Source: Meandrina meandrites (Eukaryota > Cnidaria > Anthozoa > Scleractinia > Meandrinidae). Taken from it: a stretch of 64,000 nt of DNA. A program made the position numbers and the translations under genes. The notes under the pieces are model-generated. The model was not told the origin of the DNA. It saw nothing but the letters and a program-made list of their open reading frames with translations, and made no database searches. The stretch lies in NCBI GenBank assembly GCA_963693305.1, contig OY855906.1, positions 14,419,102-14,483,101 of the forward strand, written 5' to 3'. Of this stretch, positions 22,369 to 32,130 are shown piece by piece. Numbering within the stretch: position 1 is the stretch's first letter; each line of letters begins with the position of its first letter.

Positions 22369-23281
22369 GAAATTTCAATTCTAACGGCATCACTTTTGAA
22401 GGAGCTCCATGTGCACGTCTTACCCTGCCGCCATCTTGCCCAGTCTCCCATAACAAGAAGAAGAGGAGGAGGAAGGTTCAATTTTAAAGTAAGAAAATGT
22501 CGATCGCCATCGAACGCGTCCTTAGACCACTTATGCGAACGATGTTCTGCACTGCCGATCGAGAAGCCATCAGTGTGTTGCAAAGAGCTGGCATTTTTGT
22601 CGAAAGATGAAGGTACACAGTGATGCAGAAAGGTCATCTATGCTCTGTGTTTTTATTTATAAAACAGACTTTTGTTTCGTTAAGTATTTGTATGATTTTA
22701 AAAATGAAATAAATTTGATGAATGGAACTGAACTGTTGATCTTTGTTTTGCTCGTTTGTAAATAAAAGCCACTCGATTCATTAAAAATGTTTCTTCATTG
22801 AGGCCCGATATTTTTTAAAATTCATCAGAAAGAAGAGTAGAGTTCCAGGTTAAAAGAGTACTGTAGGTCCAGGTGATATATGGCTGATATTGCAAAATCT
22901 GCGACATGTTTACAGATGTTTACCAATTCATACAGCAGAGATTAGAGCGAGCAACCACCATACGTCATCAATGCCCACAGTCCATTGCGCGCTATTCAAG
23001 ATGGCGGCCGCGGGAATTACGAAGAGGCTGAGAAGCTCTTCTTTGAAAATCGATAAAAATCGCTAGGTAAGGCATTTTTTTAATATAGGATCTACTAATG
23101 AGCACATTCGGAACATTTTAAGCAATACTTGTAAAAACAGTGGAGGGTTCCTTTAAAGATTACATAAAATGTACAAGAAAGCAATAAAGTTATCTACACA
23201 GAAAATGTAATAAACATTAAACTGATGGTTGATAACGCACAGATAACATAGATGATGTCGATATTTCTATCATTTTTACAG

Positions 23282-26200
23282 GCGACGTCTCTAAAGGAAC
23301 GAACTTGTACATTTCCCGTGCATCAGGTAACGACCGGTGGTTATGTACTGATCAAGCAAAGCCATGCAAAACCATTTGGCGAGCAGCCATGTTGGCGTCA
23401 AGCGGGGATCGCATTTACTTGGATGGCACTAACACTTTAAAAGATCCCTACACCTGTCAATCAGGGAATTCACTGCATCCAGGAATTTACATCAACAAGA
23501 GGCTTTCTTTGATAGCATATGGTCCCATTCCTCCTCACATACGATGTGCCGAGGAAAACAATATGACGTTTGATGGTTCTAACAATGCGCAGCAGATAAA
23601 TTTTACCTTATCAGGACTGTACTTAAACGAGAGCTCAGTGTATTTTCAGGATTCATCTGTTAACATCGACAGCTGCACATTCGAACGCAGCAAACGTGGT
23701 GTACAGTTCTTAATAAGAACCAGGATGGTTTCCAGTATTCAAATGACGAATTCAACCTTTCGTGAAAACAGCGAGTGCATTTCAGTTGTTGTTGACAGCA
23801 CAAAGAGCTTATCACCTCAGATTAGCCAAGTGACCTTTAAGCTCATCAATTCCTCTTTTTACGGTAATGTCATGTCAGATAAGGGGAGCTGTATTTCTTT
23901 CAGTGAATCGCCTGACAATAACCCGTCTGTAAGCTGTAACATCACCCTGGAGAATGTAACGTTTTCTCACAACAAGTTCAGTTCAAAAGGGCTTGTTTTC
24001 TTAGAGCTGGAAAATGGAAACCAGGACATCAACCTACAGGAGGTGACCATTATGAATAACAATCCAATATCAGATGGACTCCGAGATGTTTCTGTGGAAT
24101 ACAGTCAAACTGAATTCTTCGTTAGCGGCAACATTGTAAACATTTTTGTCAATGCAAGCAACTTCACAAGTCAAAATGCACGTTCATTCAATGTCAGGGC
24201 ATCACATGTTTCGTTGGAAATCCATAACTCTAGTTTTAGCGATCACAAAGTTGAAGGAATTGGCGGAGTCGTATGCGTGAAAGGAATCAATTTTTGCTTG
24301 CTTAATGTGTCTGATTCTAGGTTTGTCAACTCGAGTGCTGCTCAAGGTGGGGTGTTTAATGTTGAATGCACCAAAGTAAGAATGAACTTTCAAGGAAACA
24401 TTTTCATAGACAACAAGGCAGTGAATGGAGGTGGAGGAGTAATGTATGTTGATGCGCCCGGTCCTGGTTCAAACAATTCAGAATATTCAGCAAAGGAAAA
24501 AAATAATGTAGATTTGAATAGTCAAAGTGAGCACGGTCTTCAAACCAACTTCACAAAATGTGTGTTTACAAACGCATACAGTTCCTTGGGTGGAGGAGCC
24601 GTGTACATTGCGGCAATTACGGCGTCAGTACAACTACGTTACAGTAATTTTACAAACTGTGCTTCTTTAGGAACAGGAGGAGTATTAATAAATGCAATGT
24701 CACCAGAAAAACAGCAAGGATATGGCTTGGTTTTGATTGTGGAAAGTTCCCGTTTTGTGGGCTGTAGATCGGATGGTTTTGATAACGGCGGATCACTAAG
24801 TGTCTTGTATAAACGCCAAGTAGTGGTAGCCATCAACAACAGCCATTTCATTTCCAATCGTGCCGGAAACGGAGGCGCTTTAAGCCTTTTCCCTTCTGGA
24901 ATAGAGGATGAACGTTGGAGAAGCAAGCCCAGCCAAATCACCGTAAAAAATGCAACATTTTTAGAGAACAGCGCGACCAATGGTGGTGCAATATATTTAG
25001 TAGTTAACAACCATAGTATTCTTATTCTTGAAAACGTAACCATGGAGTCAAATAAGGCGGAGGAAATCGGCGGAGCGGCTGCGATTAGCCCCATTTTTTC
25101 CTTAAAAATACGCGATTCGCGCTTATTGAAGAATAGTGCTGATGAACGCGGTGGAGCTTTGTTGATTAGTGATGTAAACGTACTTGAAGTGGAAGATTCA
25201 CTGTTTGACGGGAATTACGCTTGGAATGTTATAGTTTCGGGACCTATAGAATTTGGTGGAGCATTATATATCGATTGTCGCGTAATTTCCACATCCATCA
25301 CAATAATTAACACGACATTCAACAATTGTTCGGCTGAACTGGCCGGAGGTGCTATATACCTCGCCCACGAAGGAAACGTAACTCTTGTGGTTAAAAACTC
25401 TCGTTTTGTGGAGAATCTGTCATTTTGTCAAATTGGAACCGGAGGCGCCATATCAACACTACTGTCGCAAGACATTGAAACAAATCCAGGGTGTATCGGT
25501 CAAATAAATGGCAATAATGAAGAATTTCCATCATGGACTTACAAAAGTCAGTTGCTTTTTGAAGACACAACGTTTGAAAGGAATGTGGCGGATGCTGGTG
25601 GTGCTCTATATTTGTCGAATGGAAAGGCGACATTCAGAAATTGTTACTTTGTTGACAATTTTGCATCATCTCAAGGTGGTCATATATACACATCAGAGGG
25701 ACCAGCAAGTCTTATAATGCATGACAGCCTTCTTCAGCAAACCATAAAAAAATTGCAACTTCTCGCAATGACCTTCTCTAAGGCTTCGTTTATTCATGGA
25801 GAAAGCTCAGGAGCTCTTAAAATATACAATACAACAATGGATGTCAGGGCGTATGGTTCTACAAATCCTCTTTTTATAGTAGCTGACGGTAGAGAAATAG
25901 ACCTTGGAAGTGACAATCGCACAAAGTTTAATTGTCCTGTTGGAAATGAAATGGAAATTATCCGTTTTACTGAGAAACTCACAACCCAAGTAAACAATAA
26001 ACCATGCAAAATTGAAGTCACTACTCTTGAATTTAGCTGTTCGCCGTGTGAAGGAAATTCTTACAGTCTGCAACGTGGTCGTGCACTTGGATCTCAGCTT
26101 GATGCAGGATTTCAGTGTCTTCCATGCCCGTTTGGAGCAAACTGTAGTCAGAATATTTTAGCCAAACGGGATTTTTGGGGTTTTGAAGAACAGAACAACC

Positions 26201-27735
26201 CACCAAGGCTGCAGTTTACCATGTGTCCTGAGGGTTATTGCAGTCCTCCCCGCGGAACGAACGCTTCAAAGTACAATGGTTGTCAGGGCAACCGTTTTGG
26301 TGACTTGTGTGGACACTGTAGTGAGGGTTACACGGAGACACTTTACTCCACACACTGCAAACCGTCACATCAGTGTAACGATTACTGGTTCTGGCCGGTG
26401 GCTTTAGCTTATGTATCGCTCATGGCACAGTACTTCACATTTAGGCCTCCCATTGTACCATGGATCAAGCGTCAAATCCTGTGGTTCAAAGAGCACAAAC
26501 CAGAGGATCAAGATAATAACTTTGATAAAGGTTATCTGAAGATTCTTTTCTACTTTTATCAGGCAGCAAATCTTTTAGTCGTTTCCAGGTCTTCACAGTA
26601 TGTCATAAAGGCTGATCTCGTTGAGCCAATTGTTGGGTTATTCAACTTCAAATTACAATCTAGCTATAGTCGATTGATTTGCCCCTTTTCTGGCCTCACT
26701 GTGGTAACTAAGCAGCTATTTTCTGCATCTCACGTTTTTGGTACATTGCTCATGATTTGCGCGTTTTATATTTTGCACTGGGGAATTCAAAAGATTCGTG
26801 GTCAAGGAGTACCATGTGTTGGTCCCTATTTAGGTGGTATCTTGCAAGCCTTGTTGCTAGGATACACAACTCTAGCCACTGTAAGCTTCAATCTGTTATG
26901 CTGTGTACCCATTGGTACAGAGAAGCGCTTATTTTATGATGGTAACGTTGTTTGCTTTCAGTGGTGGCAATACATTTTGATTGCATTTGTCTGCATATTT
27001 GTGGTACCCTTTGTGTTTGTGTTGCTTTGGGGTTCTTATAAGTTGTATGGTGGGACTCTTTCCGTTGGAAAGTTTCTATTGGCCTGTATTTTTCCATTAC
27101 CATCATTAACTGTCTGGATAATCGTCTCTTTCTTTTGGATAATGGGTTATCCAGTGAATGGCCACTTAACTCCATGTCAGGCCACAAGGAATTCAATAGA
27201 AAGGGTTCTCTACGACTCTTTCAAAAGGCCTGAAGATGGTAGAAAACTGTCACTGAGTTGGGAAAGCATTATGATCGGCCGTCGACTGATTCTTGTCATG
27301 ATGAAGGCGTTTGTTAGTAACCCGTTGCCTCGTGTTCTCATTATGAGTCTGTTTTGTTTTCTTTTTCTTCTTCACCACGTTGTGGCTCAACCGTTTCGTG
27401 ATAGTATTGCTAACACAGCAGAAACCATTTCTTTGCTGTCTATTGCTGTCCTAGGAACTGGTAACGTGTTTTTCGCCTCTTTTCTGTCTTTGGCAGTTCC
27501 TTTCAACGATCATTTTAGCGATTGGTGGAAAGTTTTTCAAGGAGTGGAAATTGTCATTCTTTGTTTTGCACCTGCTGTTTTTGGGCTCCTTGTGGTCATT
27601 GCTGTGTTATCACAGTTATTCCGGCTAGCCATTGCGGTTTGTCGTGTCGTGTGTTACTTTTGGTGGAATTGTTTCCCCTCATGTTATAGCAACCATGAAG
27701 ATGAGGCAAAACCGCTATTAGCTCCAGTGCAATGA
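23282..27735 (+). CDS. Large cell-surface protein: Pmp-like beta-helix ectodomain and C-terminal multi-helix membrane domain
   Basis: A single exon of about 1,484 codons opens at a splice acceptor (TTTTTACAG, AG at 23280-23281). No in-frame ATG precedes it, so the signal peptide must be on an upstream exon outside what I can identify. Counting from the Leu codon at 23305: a cysteine-bearing N-terminal part (DRWLCTDQAKPCKTIW); then roughly residues 290-870 with many GG[AGV]-x-Y/L turns and F-x-N-N/C-x-A repeats, the signature of right-handed parallel beta-helix proteins (chlamydial Pmp-like repeats). A Cys-rich juxtamembrane region (about 905-1025) follows, then eight or nine hydrophobic helices (about 1028-1450) and a short acidic tail. 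Many NxS/T sites suit an extracellular role. Such proteins are expanded in anthozoans; their ligand is unknown to me. An unusual DIETNPG motif sits at residues 723-729. Confidence 0.85.
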
Positions 27736-28260
27736 ACCAACCCTTACTCAGTTATTGCCATTTTCAAGCGCTAAATCCTGGGAAATGTGGTGATAGTTGA
27801 TGCCAAGTCCTTGATTTGTAATAACTTACCGAAAGATAAGTTTGATGATTATTTGTCTAACCTGAGTAAAACTTTCTTGTAAACCATGGTTAATTCCAAT
27901 GTGTAGCAGTAGGTATTAAAAATTAAAATTGCTCGTGGGTTTGGATTTGTTTAGTTGTATAATTAAAAATATTTTAATTTCATTAGGTATTGAAGAAACT
28001 TATTTATCAAAGACGTTGTTCGTTTTATAATTAAAAAGTTGTAATTTCGAGGCTATTTTTAAATTGTTATAAGTTCGCCACAGGCCAGGTGTATACTAAG
28101 ATCGAACTCTGTACAAGGAATATTAGCTGATTTATTAAATTTCTGTGCACTTTATCACTCTTAATATAATTCCTGATTTTTCGCACATTTCCATAATTGT
28201 AAGTCAACTGCTTTTTTAAATATCAAAATACAAATGCAATAAAATATAATAAAATGGAGT
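27736..28260 (+). terminator. 3' UTR and poly(A) signals of the beta-helix/membrane gene
   Basis: AT-rich sequence after the TGA-type end of the coding exon, with two AATAAA signals at 28238-28243 and 28248-28253. No other signal lies closer, so the 3' UTR is probably about 520 nt. Confidence 0.55.
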
Positions 28261-29920
28261 CACTTGAGGTGATCTGCTTATGTCTCATTGTACGTCACTG
28301 CTGCTGGCTAGTACCCAGACGTCTCTCTGAGAAAAATCGGCGTGCAAGGAAGGAAGGGAAGCCTTCGCTCTTGTCACCAGTCGCTTGAACTTCGCGCTTG
28401 GTGTCCGTAGCTTCACCGCGGTCAAACGTCTGAGGTTGTTTGTTTTTTCTTATTTTCGAGAGAAATTATTTTTGTTAACGTGGAAGCGTCAGTAAGGATA
28501 TGTAAGATAGCTGCTGAGGGTAAATATATTTTCAGTTCTCTCAAACGAGATTCTTAACTTTTAAAATGCTCCGCACCGGAACAAAATTTCTTTGACAATG
28601 GCGCCGACACTGTCCGGATTTCGCCGTTTTCAAACATTCAGAACTTTTTTAGTAAAGTTCCAAAAAGTTAAGTAAACCAGGAGAATACTTGTAAAGAATC
28701 AAACTTTGAACAGTGAAAATGAAAACCTTATCTTTTAAGTAGTTTTCTTGTTCTTTTTTTTTCGTTTTACCGCGGTGAAGTCCGTAGCAAAAGTGCGATG
28801 CGCCTGAGTAGCAAACTGTCACTGATGTGTTAGACCTCGTACCCAGGTCGGTCAGCTACTATACTGCCGGAGTGTAAGTGTTTCTCGGCGATCAACCTCT
28901 TATCGAGGCTGTCGAAGATTCTCAGTAAGGGATGCGTCACAGTAAAGCGTGGCTAGTCGCTGTTGAATTACCCGGAACAGACTCTGATTCCAAAATCCTA
29001 TAAAAATATGAAAAAAGAATGCATTCCAAGATGTTACGTCAGTTTGTCAACCTAAACCCCGGCCAAAGCGATCATTTTAGTGGACCATCTTTTCGGAAAG
29101 CAGCAAATTTCTAGTTTCCAACTTTTGGGGCTCACAAATTTAGCTTAAACTGTGAGCGTCAAATAGTTATATCACGGTTAAAATATGTAACGCCTTTCAT
29201 ATTTTCCCGCCTGTTTCCTGGACGCATAACCGAGTGGTTTGTATACGCAAATCCGTAGGTGTGTATTTTCACGAAATGTGGAATTCTATTTGTGTTAAAG
29301 GGGCAGTATCACGAGGGGTCTGCTAGTTTTTTGTGTAAACTATGCTAGAATTTGAAGTTGTACTCACTCATCAAAAAAATAACCTTTAAACGACAAAAAG
29401 GCATAAATTCACTCCCTTAGATGTAAACAACTCATAATTTATGTTTTTTAGTGATTTTCCTCCAAGTAACACTGTCAAACTTGAAAACGTCGGCCCGACG
29501 TTTTCAAGTTTTAGACCACTTCGTTCCTAACCCGTCCGTAGTAAAACCAGTTTTTAATAACTGTCGTCACCAGTACAGCACATTTTAGCACGGTTAAGCA
29601 ACTGTTAGTGGATTTCCAATTAATACCATCGCCTCTATTGGATTTTCAAGTAGAACTAAATCTTGGTGAGACTGCTCCCGTTCGGTGCCAAAGTCGGCTA
29701 TTGTCGACATTTGAAGGAGTGGTCATTGAACCACTTGTGACGTCATCAGTTTGGATGTCAGTCAACTTTTCAGATAAGCAACTGACACAGCTTGGATTGA
29801 TCTTTCCATAGGACTATGCATTTTGTATATCGACTGCATTCTGACAGAGCTAATCGAAAAATTAAAACACGCTCCGTTTTTGGTGCAAAATCGGTGCATA
29901 AACAGGCCAACACACCTGTA
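28261..29920. other. Stretch without a supportable gene
   Basis: No gene is recognised. Local features: a GTACCCAGACGTCTCTCTG motif at about 28313 that recurs in similar form at 44817, and a perfect short hairpin GAAAACGTC..GACGTTTTC near 29483-29505. A 67-codon frame at 29608-29811 has no support. Confidence 0.4.
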
Positions 29921-29945
29921 CATACATACATACATACATACATAA
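29921..29945. repeat. (CATA)n microsatellite
   Basis: About six uninterrupted CATA units; it lies at the 3' (left) end of the tRNA-derived SINE and is probably its tail. Confidence 0.8.
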
Positions 29946-30190
29946 CTTTTTGTTAAGGCAGGTCTAGTAGGGCAACCATAAGGCTGGTGTGGACCTGCCA
30001 TTTAAATTCAACGGAAACTTGTTAAGAATCCCAACTGGCAGGAGGCTGACCAGTTGGCTATATACAAAGCGTGGAGGAGTTGAATTCGGGACCACCGAAG
30101 ACAAATCCATCTAGTGGCAGGGAGGAGGATTTGAACCCGGGACCTCCGGATTACAAGTCCAGCGCCCTAACCACTAGGCCACGCTGCCTC
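29946..30190 (-). mobile_element. tRNA-derived SINE
   Basis: On the minus strand: a tRNA-Thr(TGT)-like head (30188-30116), a unique body that includes a second, B-box-like patch (TTCGGTGGTCCCGAATTC), and a tail running into CATA repeats. Head-body-tail order with a simple-repeat 3' end is that of a tRNA SINE. The flanking target duplication was not defined. Confidence 0.65.
30116..30188 (-). tRNA. tRNA-Thr(TGT)-like SINE head
   Basis: 73 nt with GGCAGCG..CTGCC ends, D-arm AGTGGTTA, anticodon loop CTTGTAA (anticodon TGT, with the expected T33), and a T arm GGGTTCAAATCC whose stem is imperfect (CCGGG against CCTCC). The mismatched T stem and the attached body argue for a SINE promoter and not a decoding tRNA. 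Confidence 0.5.
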
Positions 30191-30734
30191 CACTAATTGT
30201 AATTGTAATTGATCAACGTCCCCTTTTCAGAGTTTACTGATAATTTTGTCCAAACTTTTCCTGCCAGAAGGAAGGATGTGAGGAGTAAAAAGGAACGAGG
30301 ATAAGAAAGCAGGAAAAAAAAAAAGAAGGAAAACGAGCAAGAGAAAATTTGGAACGGTTTCAGCAAAAAAAAAAACAGTCCAAGTTTTGGCTTATGCGCA
30401 TACACCAAAATGAAATATTGTACATTTTTACACGGAATCTCTATCAAAATGCTGCTGCAATGTGAAAAAGTGCTTTAATAGCAAATTTTGGACAAAATTA
30501 GCATCGTAACACCAAAAATTTGTTTAAACGGTTAAAAACGCGTTTTCTTGGGGAAATTCAGCAGTGAAAGGGTTAGTTAAAAAGGAAAATTTCTTTGAAA
30601 ATGTGCTTTTTTTCATATAAATATATGATCTACGACGCAAAATCAATCCGAAATCAGCAAAATTTTTCGCGAGAAGCGATTTGGGTAATTTTCGTTAAGG
30701 CACATATACAGGCATACTTGATTGTAATGTTAAA

Positions 30735-30777
30735 CTCCCTGATGAAGTGTGCGCTAGTCACACGAGACGCGTAGGAA
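30735..30777 (+). ncRNA. Hammerhead-ribozyme-like motif, probably inactive
   Basis: The order is stem I strand TCC, core CTGATGA, an extra A, stem II GTGTG-CGCTAGT-CACAC (5 bp, 7-nt loop), GAG in place of the invariant GAA, a minimal stem III AC-GC-GT, the cleavage triplet GTA, and GGA closing stem I. This is the minimal type I layout known from Penelope-like elements. The core A14 to G change should abolish cleavage. It lies about 95 bp upstream of a decayed retroelement ORF. Confidence 0.45.
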
Positions 30778-30869
30778 AAAAAAAGTTTTACAACTCAAGT
30801 ATAGTTCGCAGAAGTGCTGCTCACTGGTTTAACGTTAAAAAATCTGTATCGGTACCAGAAGAAGCTACA

Positions 30870-31552
30870 TGGCGAACAACTTTGAAAGTAGCAGCACTGG
30901 TTCAAAACGTCGCAGACCAAGCAGCGAAGGTCCCGCTCAGCTACCAACCGGCAGTAACTTCGAGAACGCCTGGACATCGAGAAGTCTCACTCGAGTCTTT
31001 TTGCAAGAATAAAGCTTCTTGAAAAGCATGCAGTCGAAGGCACGGTACCTTCAGGCCTTCGGATTCAACGTGTTCGAACCAAGGGCCAAGATGCTAAAAC
31101 TCTTCAAGCGAAGTTTGATGATATCATCCGAGAAACAGAACTCAAACTTCTGGATGCTGCTACTGACAATCTCCGCATTGATGTGGAAGTCCACCGAGAG
31201 GCGATTCTGCAGTGAGAAAAGGACATTGACGGCACCTTGCTGAATCAAAAGGAACTCCTCTGCCTGGGTGGATAATTTCGCCGAAGCGGCAGCTGCGTTT
31301 GTGGTTACTTTATCCCTTGACTATGCCGTCGCTCGAGCTTGCAAAGCATTGCAAGCAGATTTTACTCGTAAAGAGGCTAAAAGGCGAGAAAGTATGGAGA
31401 TGAACGAGCCTTTCGTCCCGAGCGAACGATCAATACGGGAAATTATCCGACAGGAGATCTACCGCATGCACGCAAAATTTGCAACCAGCTGGCAGCAATC
31501 GCCAAAGAAAGGTCTCTTTCCCAGACAATCCTTGCAGGCAGAGGAGTAGGGG
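30870..31552 (+). pseudogene. Decayed retroelement ORF
   Basis: From the ATG at 30870: a serine-rich, basic start (MANNFESSSTGSKRRRP), then AWTSRSLTRVF. A frameshift near 31005 leads to KLLEKHAVEGT and a helical, charged part (LQAKFDDIIRETELKLLDA, TDNLRIDVEVHREAI) that ends in TGA. A third frame from 31268 carries NFAEAAAAFVVTLS and FVPSERSIREIIRQE. The three pieces read as one protein with at least two frameshifts and stops. I do not recognise a domain. Its position just after a hammerhead-like motif suggests it is the first ORF of a Penelope-like or similar element; that is inference. Confidence 0.5.
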
Positions 31553-31652
31553 GAGAAAAGTTTGAAGCCTCAGCCGTTTCATCTTGTCGTATGATGACGG
31601 GTTATACCCTGCGTAAATGTTCCAATTTACTAGAAAGCCAGAAAACATGCAC

Positions 31653-31840
31653 ACGAAGTGAGTAAGAGAATTTCAAGAGGTATTGGCACTCTAGCTAAGC
31701 TTAGATACTCTGTTACCGATGCTATTCTCAGCTATGTTATTTCTTAGTGACTATGGCTTAGTTACCTGGGGAAACGCCTAAACTACAACACTTAAATCTA
31801 TTGAAAGTTTGCAGGGTAAACTGTATACTGATATTGTTGA
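31653..31840 (+). pseudogene. LINE C-terminal fragment, degenerate
   Basis: Encodes ISRGIGTLAKLRY, matching the better copy at 38626 (ISRGIGVLSKLRY), and then decays with stops. It is part of the duplicated block and is mirrored at 45548-45800, so it predates the duplication. Confidence 0.6.
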
Positions 31841-32055
31841 GCCTCGGGACCAGAGGATTGCTCCCGCGCGCGGCGGAATACAACTGAATACTTCGCTTTA
31901 AGATAAAGAAATTAGATAAAGGCCTGGTACCATTTCAAACCTTTATTCAGTCAGTTGGTTACATTCAAATCGTTTCTTTGTTCACCTGGTTATGTAAATT
32001 GCCATTTGACACCCCCAAACCACCCAGTTCTCTTATGATGCCTAACTAATATAAG

Positions 32056-32130
32056 TCAAATTACTTGGCAGGCTTTAACTTCATTTCGCTGAACTTCAGA
32101 GTCAACTTTTTCAGAGTCAACTTTTTCAAA
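32056..32130 (-). repeat. Duplicated 3' end of lectin gene 1
   Basis: GGCTTTAACTTCATTTCGCT and the following GAACTT (the last coding codons, antisense) occur at 32071 and again at 32141, with AGAGTCAACTTTTTC repeated between them. The extra copy lies in the 3' UTR. Gene 2 has only one copy. Confidence 0.65.

Larger units (their letters stand above)
16957..22450 (-). mobile_element. Nearly complete Tx1/L1-like LINE
   Basis: Read on the minus strand: a 5' end near 22450 that contains the motif CAAGATGGCGGC, ORF1 (22368-21476), ORF2 (20992-17257), a 3' UTR and a poly(A) tail seen as about 18 T at 16957-16974. At 5.5 kb it is close to full length. Only three disabling lesions are evident in about 4.6 kb of coding sequence (ORF1 frameshift, ORF2 frameshift, ORF2 nonsense), so this copy is relatively young. 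I could not define its target duplication with confidence. Confidence 0.85.
5935..23152. mobile_element. Outer TTAA-target foldback element hosting a transposon nest
   Basis: The ends are AGGAACCCTCCACTG at 5935 and its reverse complement ending at 23152, each flanked by TTAA (5931-5934, 23153-23156). The inverted repeats extend over about 280 bp on the left (5935-6212) and resume after an inserted LINE (16901 to about 16940, AGAGTACTCTT motif), matching 22830-23152 on the right. The element proper is only about 1 kb: 5935-6223, 16901 to about 16956, and about 22450-23152. It carries no transposase, so it is non-autonomous. The TTAA duplication and purine-start termini suggest Kolobok. Two LINEs make up the rest of its 17-kb span. 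Confidence 0.7.

Noticed and set aside
23252..23440. MMSIFLSFLQ as a signal peptide for the beta-helix gene
   Set aside because: It is out of frame with the main exon, and an acceptor lies between it and the exon.
25471..25494. Active StopGo site splitting the protein
   Set aside because: The essential final proline is cysteine here, so skipping is not expected; kept only as a finding about origin.
23282..27735. Bacterial contamination, because of the chlamydial Pmp-like repeats
   Set aside because: Splice acceptor, poly(A) signals, NxS/T richness, the C-terminal helices and surrounding eukaryotic transposons argue for a host gene.
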